DNA of 64,000 nt from Gemmiger gallinarum. Lineage in GTDB: Bacteria; Bacillota; Clostridia; Oscillospirales; Ruminococcaceae. The position numbers and the translations under genes are program-made. Where the stretch lies: assembly GCF_014982805.1 (NCBI RefSeq), contig NZ_JADCKC010000001.1, positions 868,001 to 932,000 on the forward strand, written 5' to 3'. Below are positions 1 to 8,393 of the stretch, one piece after another. The notes below the pieces were generated by a model. The model saw only the letters and a list, made by a program, of their open reading frames with translations, did no database searches and was not told the origin of the DNA. How positions within the stretch are numbered: the stretch's first letter is position 1; the number at the start of each line of letters is the position of its first letter.

Positions 1-33
1 AATTTGGTGCCGCCGTGCCGGCTCTTTTGCCGT

Positions 34-1356
34 TCAGTCGATGCGCGCGGCATAGATGGACCAGAAATAACTGAGTTTGTAGGCATCCACGGCGCCGTCC
101 GGCACCTGGATTTTGGCTGTGCAGTCCCGCAGCAGATCCTGCCCCGGCGTACAGGCGGTGGGGTCTGCGCTCTGGAGCACGATCGTTTCCAACCCATCAC
201 ACCCCGCAAAAGCCCCGTCCGCAATGGAGCTTACCGGCAGGCCCTGCCAGTGGGTGGGAACCGTCAGTGTCCGGCGGGTACGGCCTTCCTCCGTCACACC
301 GGTGAGCACGGCGGCACTGCCCCGGGCCTCAAAGGTAAAGCAGTCGATGTCGGAGTCGTCTCCCCGGGCCGTCTCGGCAGTGGCCATGGCAGGCGGGTCG
401 GGAACGGCGATTTCCGTCCGGCTGGTGTCCCCCAGCTGTGCCTTGAGATCCCGCACCAGGTTGCGGGTGTTGAGCTGCCGGCCTGCCTCGTTGAGGTGAA
501 AGTTGGTGTCATAGAACCAGGCCGGGTCCAGAATGCAGGTGTTGGGGTCCCCCAGAATGGGAAAGTCCAGCTGCTGCCGCAAAAAATCATAGTAGGCATC
601 GGCATCTCCCTGAACCGCGGCGGCATTCATGGGGCAAAACCGGTAATAGACCTGTGCCCCCTGAGCCTCGGCCGCAGCTGCCCAGGCATTGACCTTCTCC
701 ACAAAATCCGGGTCAAGGACCTCCTCTTCCAGCAAAACGGGGGTGTTGGCGTCCCAGCCGCCGGGCATCCGGTTGGAGGTGCAGTCTGCCTGCACATCCC
801 CGCGGGCATCGAAGGAGGCGTGCCGGTAGATCCCCTCCGGCACCGGCTTTTCCCCCCGCAGGAAATAGTTTGCCTTGCGGGCCGCAAAGTAAGGGAATTG
901 CCCCAAAAGCGCCCCAAAATGGGCCGGGTCCAACCGGGCCAGCAGATCAAAATGTCCGTCCAGCGCCTGCCAGGTAGCCTCGGCGTTGAAGTAGCAGGAC
1001 AGGGTCTGCTGTTGCTGCTCCGGGGAGAGGATGACGATGTCCCCGGGCTGAAACTGCCCTTCCGACAGTTCCAGCATCACCTGGGTGCCAAGGGCCGCGT
1101 ACAGCCCGAAGTTGACGGCGGTATAGCCGGGAAATTCCTGTTCCAGCAATTTGCTGTCCACCCCGAAGGCCACACTGCTGCCCCCCACCAGCACAATGCG
1201 GGGAGCCGGTGTCTGTTCCAGCAGGTCGCACTTGTCTCCCAGCTCGCCCAGGAAACTCTCGTCATACTGAGCAGGCAGGCCAAAGCCGCAAACCAGCAAA
1301 ACCAGGGGGCCCAGCAGCAGCAAGGCCACAACCTGAAGCCACAATTTTTGTTTCAC
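34..1356 (-). CDS. SGNH-hydrolase-like membrane-anchored protein with C-terminal leucine-rich part (440 aa)
   Basis: Last gene of a coupled four-gene cassette with an MBOAT acyltransferase, so I infer a role in O-acylating a surface polymer, as AlgJ/AlgX, PatB or DltD-type partners do. A hydrophobic segment at residues 5-25 looks like an uncleaved signal anchor. An SGNH-like core follows: GGSS at 58-61 (Ser61 as possible nucleophile), NFG at 82-84, and a late Asp283-x3-His287 pair. Residues about 338-425 resemble a BspA-type leucine-rich repeat (GAFAGC-like unit at 381-386). The start is GTG, with GGAGG six bases upstream, 12 bases after the MBOAT stop. The enzymatic role is inference; the partner gene at 2855-4606 has the same modules in the opposite order. 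Confidence 0.7.
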   Translation of the reverse strand: MKQKLWLQVVALLLLGPLVLLVCGFGLPAQYDESFLGELGDKCDLLEQTPAPRIVLVGGSSVAFGVDSKLLEQEFPGYTAVNFGLYAALGTQVMLELSEGQFQPGDIVILSPEQQQQTLSCYFNAEATWQALDGHFDLLARLDPAHFGALLGQFPYFAARKANYFLRGEKPVPEGIYRHASFDARGDVQADCTSNRMPGGWDANTPVLLEEEVLDPDFVEKVNAWAAAAEAQGAQVYYRFCPMNAAAVQGDADAYYDFLRQQLDFPILGDPNTCILDPAWFYDTNFHLNEAGRQLNTRNLVRDLKAQLGDTSRTEIAVPDPPAMATAETARGDDSDIDCFTFEARGSAAVLTGVTEEGRTRRTLTVPTHWQGLPVSSIADGAFAGCDGLETIVLQSADPTACTPGQDLLRDCTAKIQVPDGAVDAYKLSYFWSIYAARID

Positions 1357-1368
1357 AGCGTTCCTCCG

Positions 1369-2727
1369 TCAGAATTGGAAGTAGATGAAGGCATTGCCGG
1401 CCCCCTCGGCCAGCAGTGACAGCCAGGCCAGTGCCGCGCAGGCCGTGAGGCAAAAGACCGTCCCCGCCGCCCGGCGTTCCTGCCGGACCGGGGCGGGCCA
1501 GTATTGCAGCCGCACCAGAAGCAGCACCCCCAGCACCAGCTGCGCCAGGTCCGCCGCCTTCATCCCCAGCCGGGGCAGAGAGTTCCAGCCGGAAGGCAGA
1601 GCCGAGATGAGCGTGAAGGCATCGGCCACACTCCCCGCCCGGAAGAAGATCCAGGCAAAGCAGACAAAGGCAAAGGTCAGACAGCGGCCCAGCCATCGGG
1701 GCGGTACGGGCAGCCGGGGGGCCAGCAGAGTCTCCCCCACCATGGCCGCGCCGTGCAGCCCGCCCCAGATGACGAAGGTCCAGTTGGCTCCATGCCAGAG
1801 ACCGCTGGCCAGAAAAACAATGAGGATATTGAGGCAGTGGCGGAAGGTACCGCAGCGGCTGCCGCCCAAAGGGATGTAGAGATAATCGGTGAGCCAGCTG
1901 GTCAGGCTGATGTGCCAGCGTCGCCAGAATTCCCGCACCGAGCAGGCGGTGTAGGGGGCGTCGAAGTTTTTCATCAGCCGGATGCCCATGAGCCGGGCGG
2001 CGCCGCAGGCAATGTCCGAGTAACCGGAAAAATCCCCGTAGATCTGCAGGGCAAACAGCACGGTGGCCAGCACCACCGCCGGGCCGGCGGCAGCCTCCGG
2101 GGAAGCATAGACCGGCTCCACAAAGCGGGCGGCAAAATCCGCCAGCACCAGCTTTTTGCAGTATCCCCGCAGAAGCAGCTGCATCCCTGCCTGAACATCC
2201 TCCCGGGAGGGATCGGCCGCTCTGCGCAGCTGGGGCAGCAGGTTCTGGGGACGTTCGATGGGCCCCGCCACCAGCTGGGGAAAGAAAGAGACGAACAGGG
2301 CATAATAGCCGAAATGCCGTTCCGGCTCCATGGTGCCGCGATAGACATCTATGACGTAAGAGAGATTTTGGAAGGTGTAAAAGCTGATGCCCACCGGCAG
2401 CAGCAGAGACGGAACCGAAATCCCGAAAATGGAGGCCGCAAAGCTCAGATACTTGAACAGAAACAAGATTCCCAGGCAGGTGCCCAGCGCCAGAGCCAGC
2501 CAGCCTCGTTTGGCAGCTTTGCTCTGAGCATCCGCCACCCGCCGGGCAGCAAGATAGCAGACGCCGGTAGCCAGAAGCAGCAGCGGAAAGGTCTGAGGCT
2601 GTCCGGCGGCATAAAACAACCAGCTGGCCGCCAGCAGCACCACCCAGCGCCGGGCCGGGGCGATGCGCCGCCAGCACAGCAGCACCAGCGGAAAGAGAAC
2701 CACAAACTGGGCGGAGATAAAGTTCAC
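1369..2727 (-). CDS. MBOAT family membrane O-acyltransferase (AlgI/DltB-like, 452 aa)
   Basis: Multi-pass membrane acyltransferase that in characterised relatives (AlgI, PatA, DltB) moves acyl groups across the membrane for transfer to an exopolymer. The family core is clear: RRWHISLTSWL, then the membrane-embedded histidine motif LWHGANW, with about ten hydrophobic segments. Length is normal for the family. The start is GTG (2725-2727), overlapping the stop of the 44-codon gene by two bases, and the Shine-Dalgarno GGAGGAAGGAGGG lies inside that small gene, so translation is probably coupled. The acyl donor and acceptor cannot be read from sequence. Neighbours on both sides are SGNH-like proteins, the usual periplasmic or extracytoplasmic partners. 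Confidence 0.9.
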   Translation of the reverse strand: MNFISAQFVVLFPLVLLCWRRIAPARRWVVLLAASWLFYAAGQPQTFPLLLLATGVCYLAARRVADAQSKAAKRGWLALALGTCLGILFLFKYLSFAASIFGISVPSLLLPVGISFYTFQNLSYVIDVYRGTMEPERHFGYYALFVSFFPQLVAGPIERPQNLLPQLRRAADPSREDVQAGMQLLLRGYCKKLVLADFAARFVEPVYASPEAAAGPAVVLATVLFALQIYGDFSGYSDIACGAARLMGIRLMKNFDAPYTACSVREFWRRWHISLTSWLTDYLYIPLGGSRCGTFRHCLNILIVFLASGLWHGANWTFVIWGGLHGAAMVGETLLAPRLPVPPRWLGRCLTFAFVCFAWIFFRAGSVADAFTLISALPSGWNSLPRLGMKAADLAQLVLGVLLLVRLQYWPAPVRQERRAAGTVFCLTACAALAWLSLLAEGAGNAFIYFQF

Positions 2728-2858
2728 GGCGCATCCCTCCTTCCTCCCAGAAAAAGCAGGGCCAGTACCAGCGCCCCCAGCAGCAGCTGCTGCAGCGTGG
2801 CGCCGCAGACCAGCGCCGCCAGGGCAGCGAGGACCGCCGCCAAAAGGACAATCATCAT
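2724..2858 (-). CDS. 44-residue hydrophobic microprotein coupled to the MBOAT gene
   Basis: Short open frame fitting exactly between two genes: its ATG overlaps the upstream stop (ATGA) and its stop overlaps the downstream GTG start (GTGA). GGAGG lies eight bases before the ATG. The product is almost wholly hydrophobic, with one or two membrane helices (roughly residues 3-18 and 22-38) and a short charged tail GGRRDAP. I do not recognise a family. By position it could be a small subunit of the acyltransferase, comparable in idea to DltX in the dlt operon, or simply a coupling leader whose end carries the Shine-Dalgarno of the MBOAT gene. Existence as a protein is likely from the perfect start/stop fit but unproven. 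Confidence 0.6.
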   Translation of the reverse strand: MMIVLLAAVLAALAALVCGATLQQLLLGALVLALLFLGGRRDAP

Positions 2859-4606
2859 AAGTACTCCTCCAGCCAGGAAATCACTTGTTGGGTACGCAGC
2901 CGGGCGCCCTCGGTGGAAAGGTGGTTGTCCGTGCCGTAGAGATAGCGTCCCGGCCAGAGAGAGTCCTCCAGCGTGCCCAGCACCGGCACGCAGAGGGCTG
3001 CCTGCAGGCTGGCATCCAGTTGGGCTCGGGCCTCGGGGGTGCTGCTGTCGGACAAAGCCTGGGCGTTGCGCGGCGCGTAGGTAAAGAATACCTGTACCCC
3101 TTTTTGCTGAAAGCGCTCCATCATGGCGTTGAACGGTGTCACAAACTGTTCCGCGGGCAGGCCGTGCGTGGTGTACTCCACCGCCAGGCCATAGACCGGC
3201 GTGTCGTCGGCCGCATTGGGACGATAGAGGCAGTAGTCGCCGTACTCGTTGTAACTGGGGGCATCGCTGGGGTTGCCGTCCTCATCAAAGTCCGCCGGGG
3301 AAAGATCATAACTTTTTTCCGTCAGGGAGGCTCGGGCGGTCAGATATTCCCCCAGGGCAGCAAACACACCGGTGGTCTGCCTCAGATCCAGCGCTGCGAG
3401 CATCTGGTAATTTGCCTCCATCAGGCAGAAAAACTCCGCGTCCAGCTTGTCGGTGGTGCAGAACTGCCGCTGGGCCGCGTCGAACTCGGGGGAATCCAGC
3501 AGAATATCCCCCTCCCCCATACAGTCCAGAATCAGCAGCAGCTGGGGCACGGCATTGGTGTAGGCAAACACCCCCATGTTCACCACCTCGTAGTCGGGCA
3601 GAGCCTGGTCCAGCAGGGCACTGTCGTAGCCAAAGCGGGTGGAGGAACCGGAGAACAGCACCAGTTTTCGGCTGTCTTTCAGGGAGAGCAGACGGTCGTA
3701 CTTGTCGGCAAAGGAGGCAAAATATCCGCCGCTGTATCGGGGCGCTGTGGCCGCCTGCAGGCGCAGGGTGCGCAGATTGGGACAGCCCTTCACCGGATCG
3801 GCACCGGGGTCGGTGATATCGTCAAAAAGGGTGAGTTCGGTCAGGTTGGGGCAATCGACGACGGCGCCCTCGGCCAGCCGTTTGAGCCCCCGGGGCAGCA
3901 CGATGCTCTCGCAGGGCAGGCCGGAGAAAGCCCCGGCGGCAATGGCGGTGACGGGTTTGCCGTCCAGCTCTGCCGGCACAACAATACAGTTTGCCCGGGA
4001 GGTACAGCCGGTAATGGTGATCCCTTCCCCCGCCGGTTCCCAGGTAAAGGCCGCGGCATCGGTCCAGGGCTGCCACAGGGCATAGAGATCGATCTGCTTT
4101 TGTCCCGCCGGGTCAATGCGGCCGCCCTGCACCACTGTGGTTCCGCTGCCGTCGGGGTTGGTGCTCCACCCTGTCTGGGTATAGCCCTGCCGTTCAAACA
4201 GTCCCGCCCGGGGTGTGTTGAGCCGGGCGTGGGTGGTGAGCACCGGCTGTTCCACCGTGGCGTCACTGCCGTCGTTGGCATGGCAGACAAAGGAGGTGTC
4301 GCTGCGTTCGGCTGTGACGGTGACTACCGCCGGGTAGCGCACCTGGGGCAGGGTCAGCACCCAGCCGTCGGAGGATTGCTCCAGCACAGCGCCGAGGTAA
4401 TCGGTCCCGGTCAGGGTGCACCCCTGGGCCGGCTCCAGCACAAAACGGGCCTGCCCGCCCCGGGGCACATTCTGCACGGGGGTGTCGGCGGTGAAGGCAT
4501 CGCTCTCCTCCAGCACCACCCGGCAGGTGTCGGCCGGCACCGCCGCGCCGGGCGCGCAGCCCGCCAGCAGCAGTGCCGCCGCCAGACCAAGTATCATTTT
4601 ACGCAT
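2855..4606 (-). CDS. Lipoprotein with InlB-type repeat, leucine-rich repeats and SGNH-like domain (583 aa)
   Basis: First gene of the putative surface acylation cassette. Signal peptide with lipobox LAGC, lipidated at Cys17. Domains in order: an unassigned beta-rich region (25-105), an InlB/Listeria-Bacteroides-type repeat (about 107-178, with GYTQTGWSTNPDGSG and ending LYALW), BspA-like leucine-rich units (about 187-285, AIAAGAFSGL and following), then an SGNH-like domain with FSGSS at 318-322 (Ser322), NMG at 343-345 and a TDNHLS block with Asp560 and His562. It ends with an ATGA overlap to the 44-codon gene. The repeats suggest binding of a surface partner or polymer and the SGNH part suggests acyl transfer or hydrolysis; both are inference from modules. 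Confidence 0.75.
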   Translation of the reverse strand: MRKMILGLAAALLLAGCAPGAAVPADTCRVVLEESDAFTADTPVQNVPRGGQARFVLEPAQGCTLTGTDYLGAVLEQSSDGWVLTLPQVRYPAVVTVTAERSDTSFVCHANDGSDATVEQPVLTTHARLNTPRAGLFERQGYTQTGWSTNPDGSGTTVVQGGRIDPAGQKQIDLYALWQPWTDAAAFTWEPAGEGITITGCTSRANCIVVPAELDGKPVTAIAAGAFSGLPCESIVLPRGLKRLAEGAVVDCPNLTELTLFDDITDPGADPVKGCPNLRTLRLQAATAPRYSGGYFASFADKYDRLLSLKDSRKLVLFSGSSTRFGYDSALLDQALPDYEVVNMGVFAYTNAVPQLLLILDCMGEGDILLDSPEFDAAQRQFCTTDKLDAEFFCLMEANYQMLAALDLRQTTGVFAALGEYLTARASLTEKSYDLSPADFDEDGNPSDAPSYNEYGDYCLYRPNAADDTPVYGLAVEYTTHGLPAEQFVTPFNAMMERFQQKGVQVFFTYAPRNAQALSDSSTPEARAQLDASLQAALCVPVLGTLEDSLWPGRYLYGTDNHLSTEGARLRTQQVISWLEEYL

Positions 4607-4637
4607 GGCGGCATCCCCCTTTCGTGTCGTTCATCTT

Positions 4638-4643
4638 ATCATA
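4638..4643 (-). promoter_or_regulatory. Extended -10 promoter of the acylation cassette
   Basis: On the minus strand TGCTATGAT gives an extended -10 (TATGAT with upstream TG) about 30 bases before the start of the lipoprotein gene. No good -35 is seen, which is usual for extended -10 promoters. Confidence 0.4.
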
Positions 4644-4656
4644 GCACATTTTGTCG

Positions 4657-4684
4657 GAAAAAGCGGAAGGCCCCCGCCGGGGCC
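4657..4684 (-). terminator. Terminator of the glycoside operon
   Basis: Read on the minus strand: GGCCCC, four-base loop, GGGGCC, then TTCCGCTTTTT. It lies between the last gene of the GH2-GH78-GPH-GH3 operon and the promoter of the acylation cassette. Confidence 0.6.
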
Positions 4685-4768
4685 GTCGTCCGGGTTGCGG
4701 AGCGGCGGGACCGACGGAGGTCTTCCATGATTCGGGAAATTTCAGGAGAAGAATTTCTCGTAGATGGT

Positions 4769-5188
4769 TCAGGCGGGTTTGGTAACGTCGAAGTAAGCGG
4801 CGACCACACCCACGATGGTGGCGATGAGCAGGCAGGCCATGCTGATGATGGCGCTCTGCAGGTCAGCCATGTTCTGCGCGTTGTTGGTGAAGGTCATGAT
4901 GGCGGCGATGGCGTTGATGCGTCCGGTGAGGAAGACCACGAAGCTGACCATGAGCAGGACAGGCGCTGCCACGGGCAGAATGTCCATCCAGTCTTTCTGG
5001 CCCTTCAGGGCAACGGCGATGAGGACGACCTCGACCACGATGGCCGCAGCCGTGCAGCCGATGACAGCGGGGTTGATGCCGTCAGCAACAAAGTAGTTGG
5101 TGTTGCAGTTGATGAAGTAGAAGACAAGCCCTACGAGGGCCAGCACGGCAGACAGGGCCGTGAGCGGAAATCCAGCGGATTTTTTCAT
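4769..5188 (-). CDS. Small four-helix membrane protein following the GH3 gene (139 aa)
   Basis: Unrecognised polytopic protein with four clear hydrophobic segments (about 9-29, 41-60, 70-90, 113-134) joined by short loops; no signal peptide cleavage site or catalytic motif. The loop after helix 2 has KGQKDWMD. It starts 17 bases after the stop of the anchored GH3 glucosidase and shares its operon, so it may assemble with that enzyme or help hold it at the membrane. That link is positional inference only. A terminator hairpin lies about 85 bases beyond its end. Confidence 0.65.
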   Translation of the reverse strand: MKKSAGFPLTALSAVLALVGLVFYFINCNTNYFVADGINPAVIGCTAAAIVVEVVLIAVALKGQKDWMDILPVAAPVLLMVSFVVFLTGRINAIAAIMTFTNNAQNMADLQSAIISMACLLIATIVGVVAAYFDVTKPA

Positions 5189-5205
5189 GTCGATACCCTC
5201 CCTGA

Positions 5206-8200
5206 TCAGGACTTCTTGCGCTTTGCTGCGCGGAGGTACATGGCGATACCGGCCAGGGTCAGCAGACCGAAGACGACCTGCACACCGGTGAGAGCGTTGT
5301 CATACCAGGTGCGCACGCTGACCAGACGGCTGGTAGCGGCCAGGCCGTCCATGGCGTTGGAGTTGGCCAGAGCGTAGTTCTGCCACAGCATGACCTGCTT
5401 GAGAGCAGCCAGCAGAGTGGCATCCTGGCTGACGTTTTCCACCGTCCAGTAGGGCCACTTGGCGCTGACAGCCTCCATGGTGCTGTCGCCGGTATTGCAG
5501 CTCATGGTGATGCCGTTGATGACGGCTTCTTTCAGTGCGGTGTAGTTGGCATCCTGGATGAAGTCCTCACTCATCAGGCCCTGGAAGCCCCACTCGCCGC
5601 GGAGGATGCCCAGCATCAGGCCGGAGTGAGAGTTGCTGGTCAGGCAGCCCACACGGTTGTATGCGCTCATGACGCCCAGTGCGCCGGCGTCTTCGATGAT
5701 AGCCTGGGTGCCGCGCAGCTCGTTTTCACGGGCCTGCTGCTCGGTCATGAAGACCGCCACGCCGGTACGGTTGACTTCGGTGTCGTTGAAGACCAGATGC
5801 TTGGGTGCCACGATGCAGCCGTATTCCTTGGCGGCGGCCACATAGGCAGTGCCCTGGCCGGCAGTCAGGACGGCGTCCTCGGAGTAATACTCATGGTTGC
5901 GGGCGTTGTAGGGCAGGCGGTGCAGGTTGGTGCCGCAGCCCCAGAAGATGGTCAGGTTGCTCCACAGGCTGTAGTTGCCGATGACGCGGCCGTACTCGGC
6001 AGCCAGCTGCTTGCTGAAGGTCTGGGCAATGACAGTCTCGTTGGGCATGACACCCATCTTGTAGTTGAGGTTGGGATCGTTGGCGTCCACTGCGCAGGGG
6101 TCGCCGGTGGAGGCATCGGTGTTGGCGTACTGGCCCAGGGTGTAGCTGTAAATACCGTTGGGGCCATCATTCTGGATGGTCTCGGGGCTCATGATGGACT
6201 CAATGGCCTTGGTGGAGGTGCCGCCGAAACCGGTGCGGATCAGGCAGTCTTCCAGTTCGATCTGGTCGAGAAGCAGGCTCCAGCGCTCGTCATTGATGTC
6301 GCTGACGCCCTTGAGATCGGCCAGGGTCAGGCCGTTGTCGGCACCGAAGGTGATGGAGGAGGGATCGCCGTTGGCGGTGATCTCATAGTTATCGTTGTCC
6401 ATGCAGTCCAGCATCTCGTCGGTGGCAGTCAGGTTCTCGTAAGTCTTGGGCCAGGTGCCTTCCCAGTCGCTGCGGGTCAGGTAAGTGACGGTGTCGGGCA
6501 TCCAGTAGTTCAGGTCCATGTCCTCCAGCTGGTTCTCCACAGCAGTGCCGTTTTTGGAGGTGGCAAAGGTGGTGAAATCGCTTTCGGCCAGATTCCAGGT
6601 CTTGACGTTGGCGGCATTGCCCTCAACAGCCTGGCCCTGAGCGGCCAGAACATTGTTGACAGCCTCATGGGCGCCGTTGCCGACGGTGAAGTAGTAGTCG
6701 CCTGCATCCAGCATGAAGGTGCCCTTGGTGCCGGCCAGATTGTCGGCGGTGGAATCCCAGCTGGTCATATCCTGCATGTCGGCCACCAGGGTGACGGTCT
6801 CGGAAGCGCCCGGAGCGATCTCTTCCGTCTTGTCGTAGTCCAGCAGCTGGATGGCGGCCTTTTCCACACCGTTCTGCTTGTCATAGTCGGTGTAGGGCAG
6901 GCTGACGTAGAGCTGGACGGCGTCCTTGCCGGCCACGCTGCCGGTATTGGTGACGGTGACCTGAGCGGTAACGGTCTTGGCATCCATGTCCACCGTCAGG
7001 CTGTCCAGCGTCTGGCTGAAGGTGGTGTAGCTCAGACCGTAGCCGAAGGGATAGGTGACCTCGTCGTCATAGTTCCAGGCAGAGCCGGTGGAGCTGCCCA
7101 CGGTGGAGGCGGCGTTGCCCTGGCCCAGGATGGTGTCGGCATAGCGGGTCTCATAGTACTTGTAGCCGATGTAGATGTTCTCGGCCTCCACCAGCTCGGA
7201 GTTGGTGGAAGTTTCGGGGTCGGGGTTGGTCCACTCCAGATCGCCGTAGTTCTGTGCTGCCGGGGAGTTGGCATTGACCACCGCGTAGGTGTCGGTCAGG
7301 TGACCGGAGGGGTTGACGGCGCCGGACAGGATGTCTGCCACGCCGTAGAAGCCGTAGCCGCCGGGCAGGCCCACCTGCAGGATGGCGTCCACGCCCTCAT
7401 TGTCCTGGATCTCCTGGACTTCCATGGCGCTGGCGTTGTTGAGCAGCACGATGACCTTGCCGCCGTTGGCAGCCTTGGCATCCACAGCAGCCTGGATCAG
7501 GTCGCGCTCGTCGTCGGACAGGCCGAGAGGATCGGTCTGGTTGAGGTTCTGGGTGGGGTCCACACCCGCAGTACCCGGGGTGTAGTTGGCGTTTTCGGAG
7601 GCAGCACGGGCGATGGTAACGATCATGACGTTATAATCATTCATGCTGTCCTTCCAGGTGGCGTCGGTCTGGTCCAGCAGCGCCTGGCTGGGCTCCTTGC
7701 TGGTGAAGACGCCGCCCACCGCCGGTGCGGTGATGGTCAGGTGGCTGGTGGTGCCGCCCCAGCTCTCCACCTCAGTGGTGTAGGTGCTTTCCAGGGCAGT
7801 GTACACCGTCTGCAGGGTGGGGTTGATGACAAAGCCCTTGGCCTGGAATGCCTCCACCATGTCCACAGTGTCGGCGTCGGTGCCGGTATTCTCGGTCAGG
7901 CTGGAACCCATGATACCGCCCATGACCGGGTGATAGCTGGAGAAGCCCAGCAGCGAGATCTTCTGGGTCTCGTCGGCGGTCAGGGGCAAAGCGCCGTTAT
8001 TCTTGAGCAGGACGGTGCCCTCCTCGCTCATGCGCTCGCCCAGATCCTCGATGGCATCCAGCAGTTCGGTGGTGCTGGAATAGTCCGACGTGTAGGTATA
8101 GACGGTGGCAGGGTCCGCATCCTCGGTGACAACTTTGGTGGACTGGGTGCCCAGGAACTTGTCAATGTCCGTGCGGAAGCTGTCAACGACGACGCCGGCA

Positions 8201-8289
8201 GAAATGCTCAGCGCCAGGACCGTCGCGGTGGTCGCCGTAACGCCGCGCCAAACGCGCTGGCCGCGGCGGCCGGTGGATGTTTGCTTCAT
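5206..8289 (-). CDS. Membrane-anchored GH3 glycoside hydrolase with swapped domain order (1027 aa)
   Basis: Beta-glucosidase-type GH3 enzyme; the exact glycoside is unknown. The order is reversed from the common one: after an N-terminal membrane segment (about 14-34) comes the alpha/beta sandwich domain (EEGTVLLKNNGALPL, later LQVGLPGGYGF), then the PFGYGLSYTTF element and a fibronectin-III-like domain, and only then the TIM-barrel domain (NDGPNGIYS, PKHLVFNDTEVNRTG). The nucleophile is probably Asp909 in GLMSEDF. A second hydrophobic helix (about 995-1015) followed by KRKKS ends the protein. This swapped order is known in Ruminococcus albus and Butyrivibrio beta-glucosidases. Two anchors place the catalytic body outside the membrane. 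Fourth gene of the operon, 104 bases after the transporter. Confidence 0.88.
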   Translation of the reverse strand: MKQTSTGRRGQRVWRGVTATTATVLALSISAGVVVDSFRTDIDKFLGTQSTKVVTEDADPATVYTYTSDYSSTTELLDAIEDLGERMSEEGTVLLKNNGALPLTADETQKISLLGFSSYHPVMGGIMGSSLTENTGTDADTVDMVEAFQAKGFVINPTLQTVYTALESTYTTEVESWGGTTSHLTITAPAVGGVFTSKEPSQALLDQTDATWKDSMNDYNVMIVTIARAASENANYTPGTAGVDPTQNLNQTDPLGLSDDERDLIQAAVDAKAANGGKVIVLLNNASAMEVQEIQDNEGVDAILQVGLPGGYGFYGVADILSGAVNPSGHLTDTYAVVNANSPAAQNYGDLEWTNPDPETSTNSELVEAENIYIGYKYYETRYADTILGQGNAASTVGSSTGSAWNYDDEVTYPFGYGLSYTTFSQTLDSLTVDMDAKTVTAQVTVTNTGSVAGKDAVQLYVSLPYTDYDKQNGVEKAAIQLLDYDKTEEIAPGASETVTLVADMQDMTSWDSTADNLAGTKGTFMLDAGDYYFTVGNGAHEAVNNVLAAQGQAVEGNAANVKTWNLAESDFTTFATSKNGTAVENQLEDMDLNYWMPDTVTYLTRSDWEGTWPKTYENLTATDEMLDCMDNDNYEITANGDPSSITFGADNGLTLADLKGVSDINDERWSLLLDQIELEDCLIRTGFGGTSTKAIESIMSPETIQNDGPNGIYSYTLGQYANTDASTGDPCAVDANDPNLNYKMGVMPNETVIAQTFSKQLAAEYGRVIGNYSLWSNLTIFWGCGTNLHRLPYNARNHEYYSEDAVLTAGQGTAYVAAAKEYGCIVAPKHLVFNDTEVNRTGVAVFMTEQQARENELRGTQAIIEDAGALGVMSAYNRVGCLTSNSHSGLMLGILRGEWGFQGLMSEDFIQDANYTALKEAVINGITMSCNTGDSTMEAVSAKWPYWTVENVSQDATLLAALKQVMLWQNYALANSNAMDGLAATSRLVSVRTWYDNALTGVQVVFGLLTLAGIAMYLRAAKRKKS

Positions 8290-8393
8290 GATAGACCTCC
8301 TTGTTGTTGTGCCGTGGGTTTATTTCCTGACGCATCCTTCCCCATCTCCCCTCGGGTCCGGACGCGCATTGGACTATTTTTTTGGAATGTGCC

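Noticed and set aside
2885-5377. A very long open frame on the plus strand opposite the lipoprotein and small membrane protein genes
   Set aside because: It is antisense to well-supported genes, lacks a Shine-Dalgarno, has no recognisable domain, and arises from G+C-rich codon bias. The same applies to long antisense frames opposite the GH3 gene (5626-8685), ATP synthase genes (19913-22180) and gltB (55670-58624).
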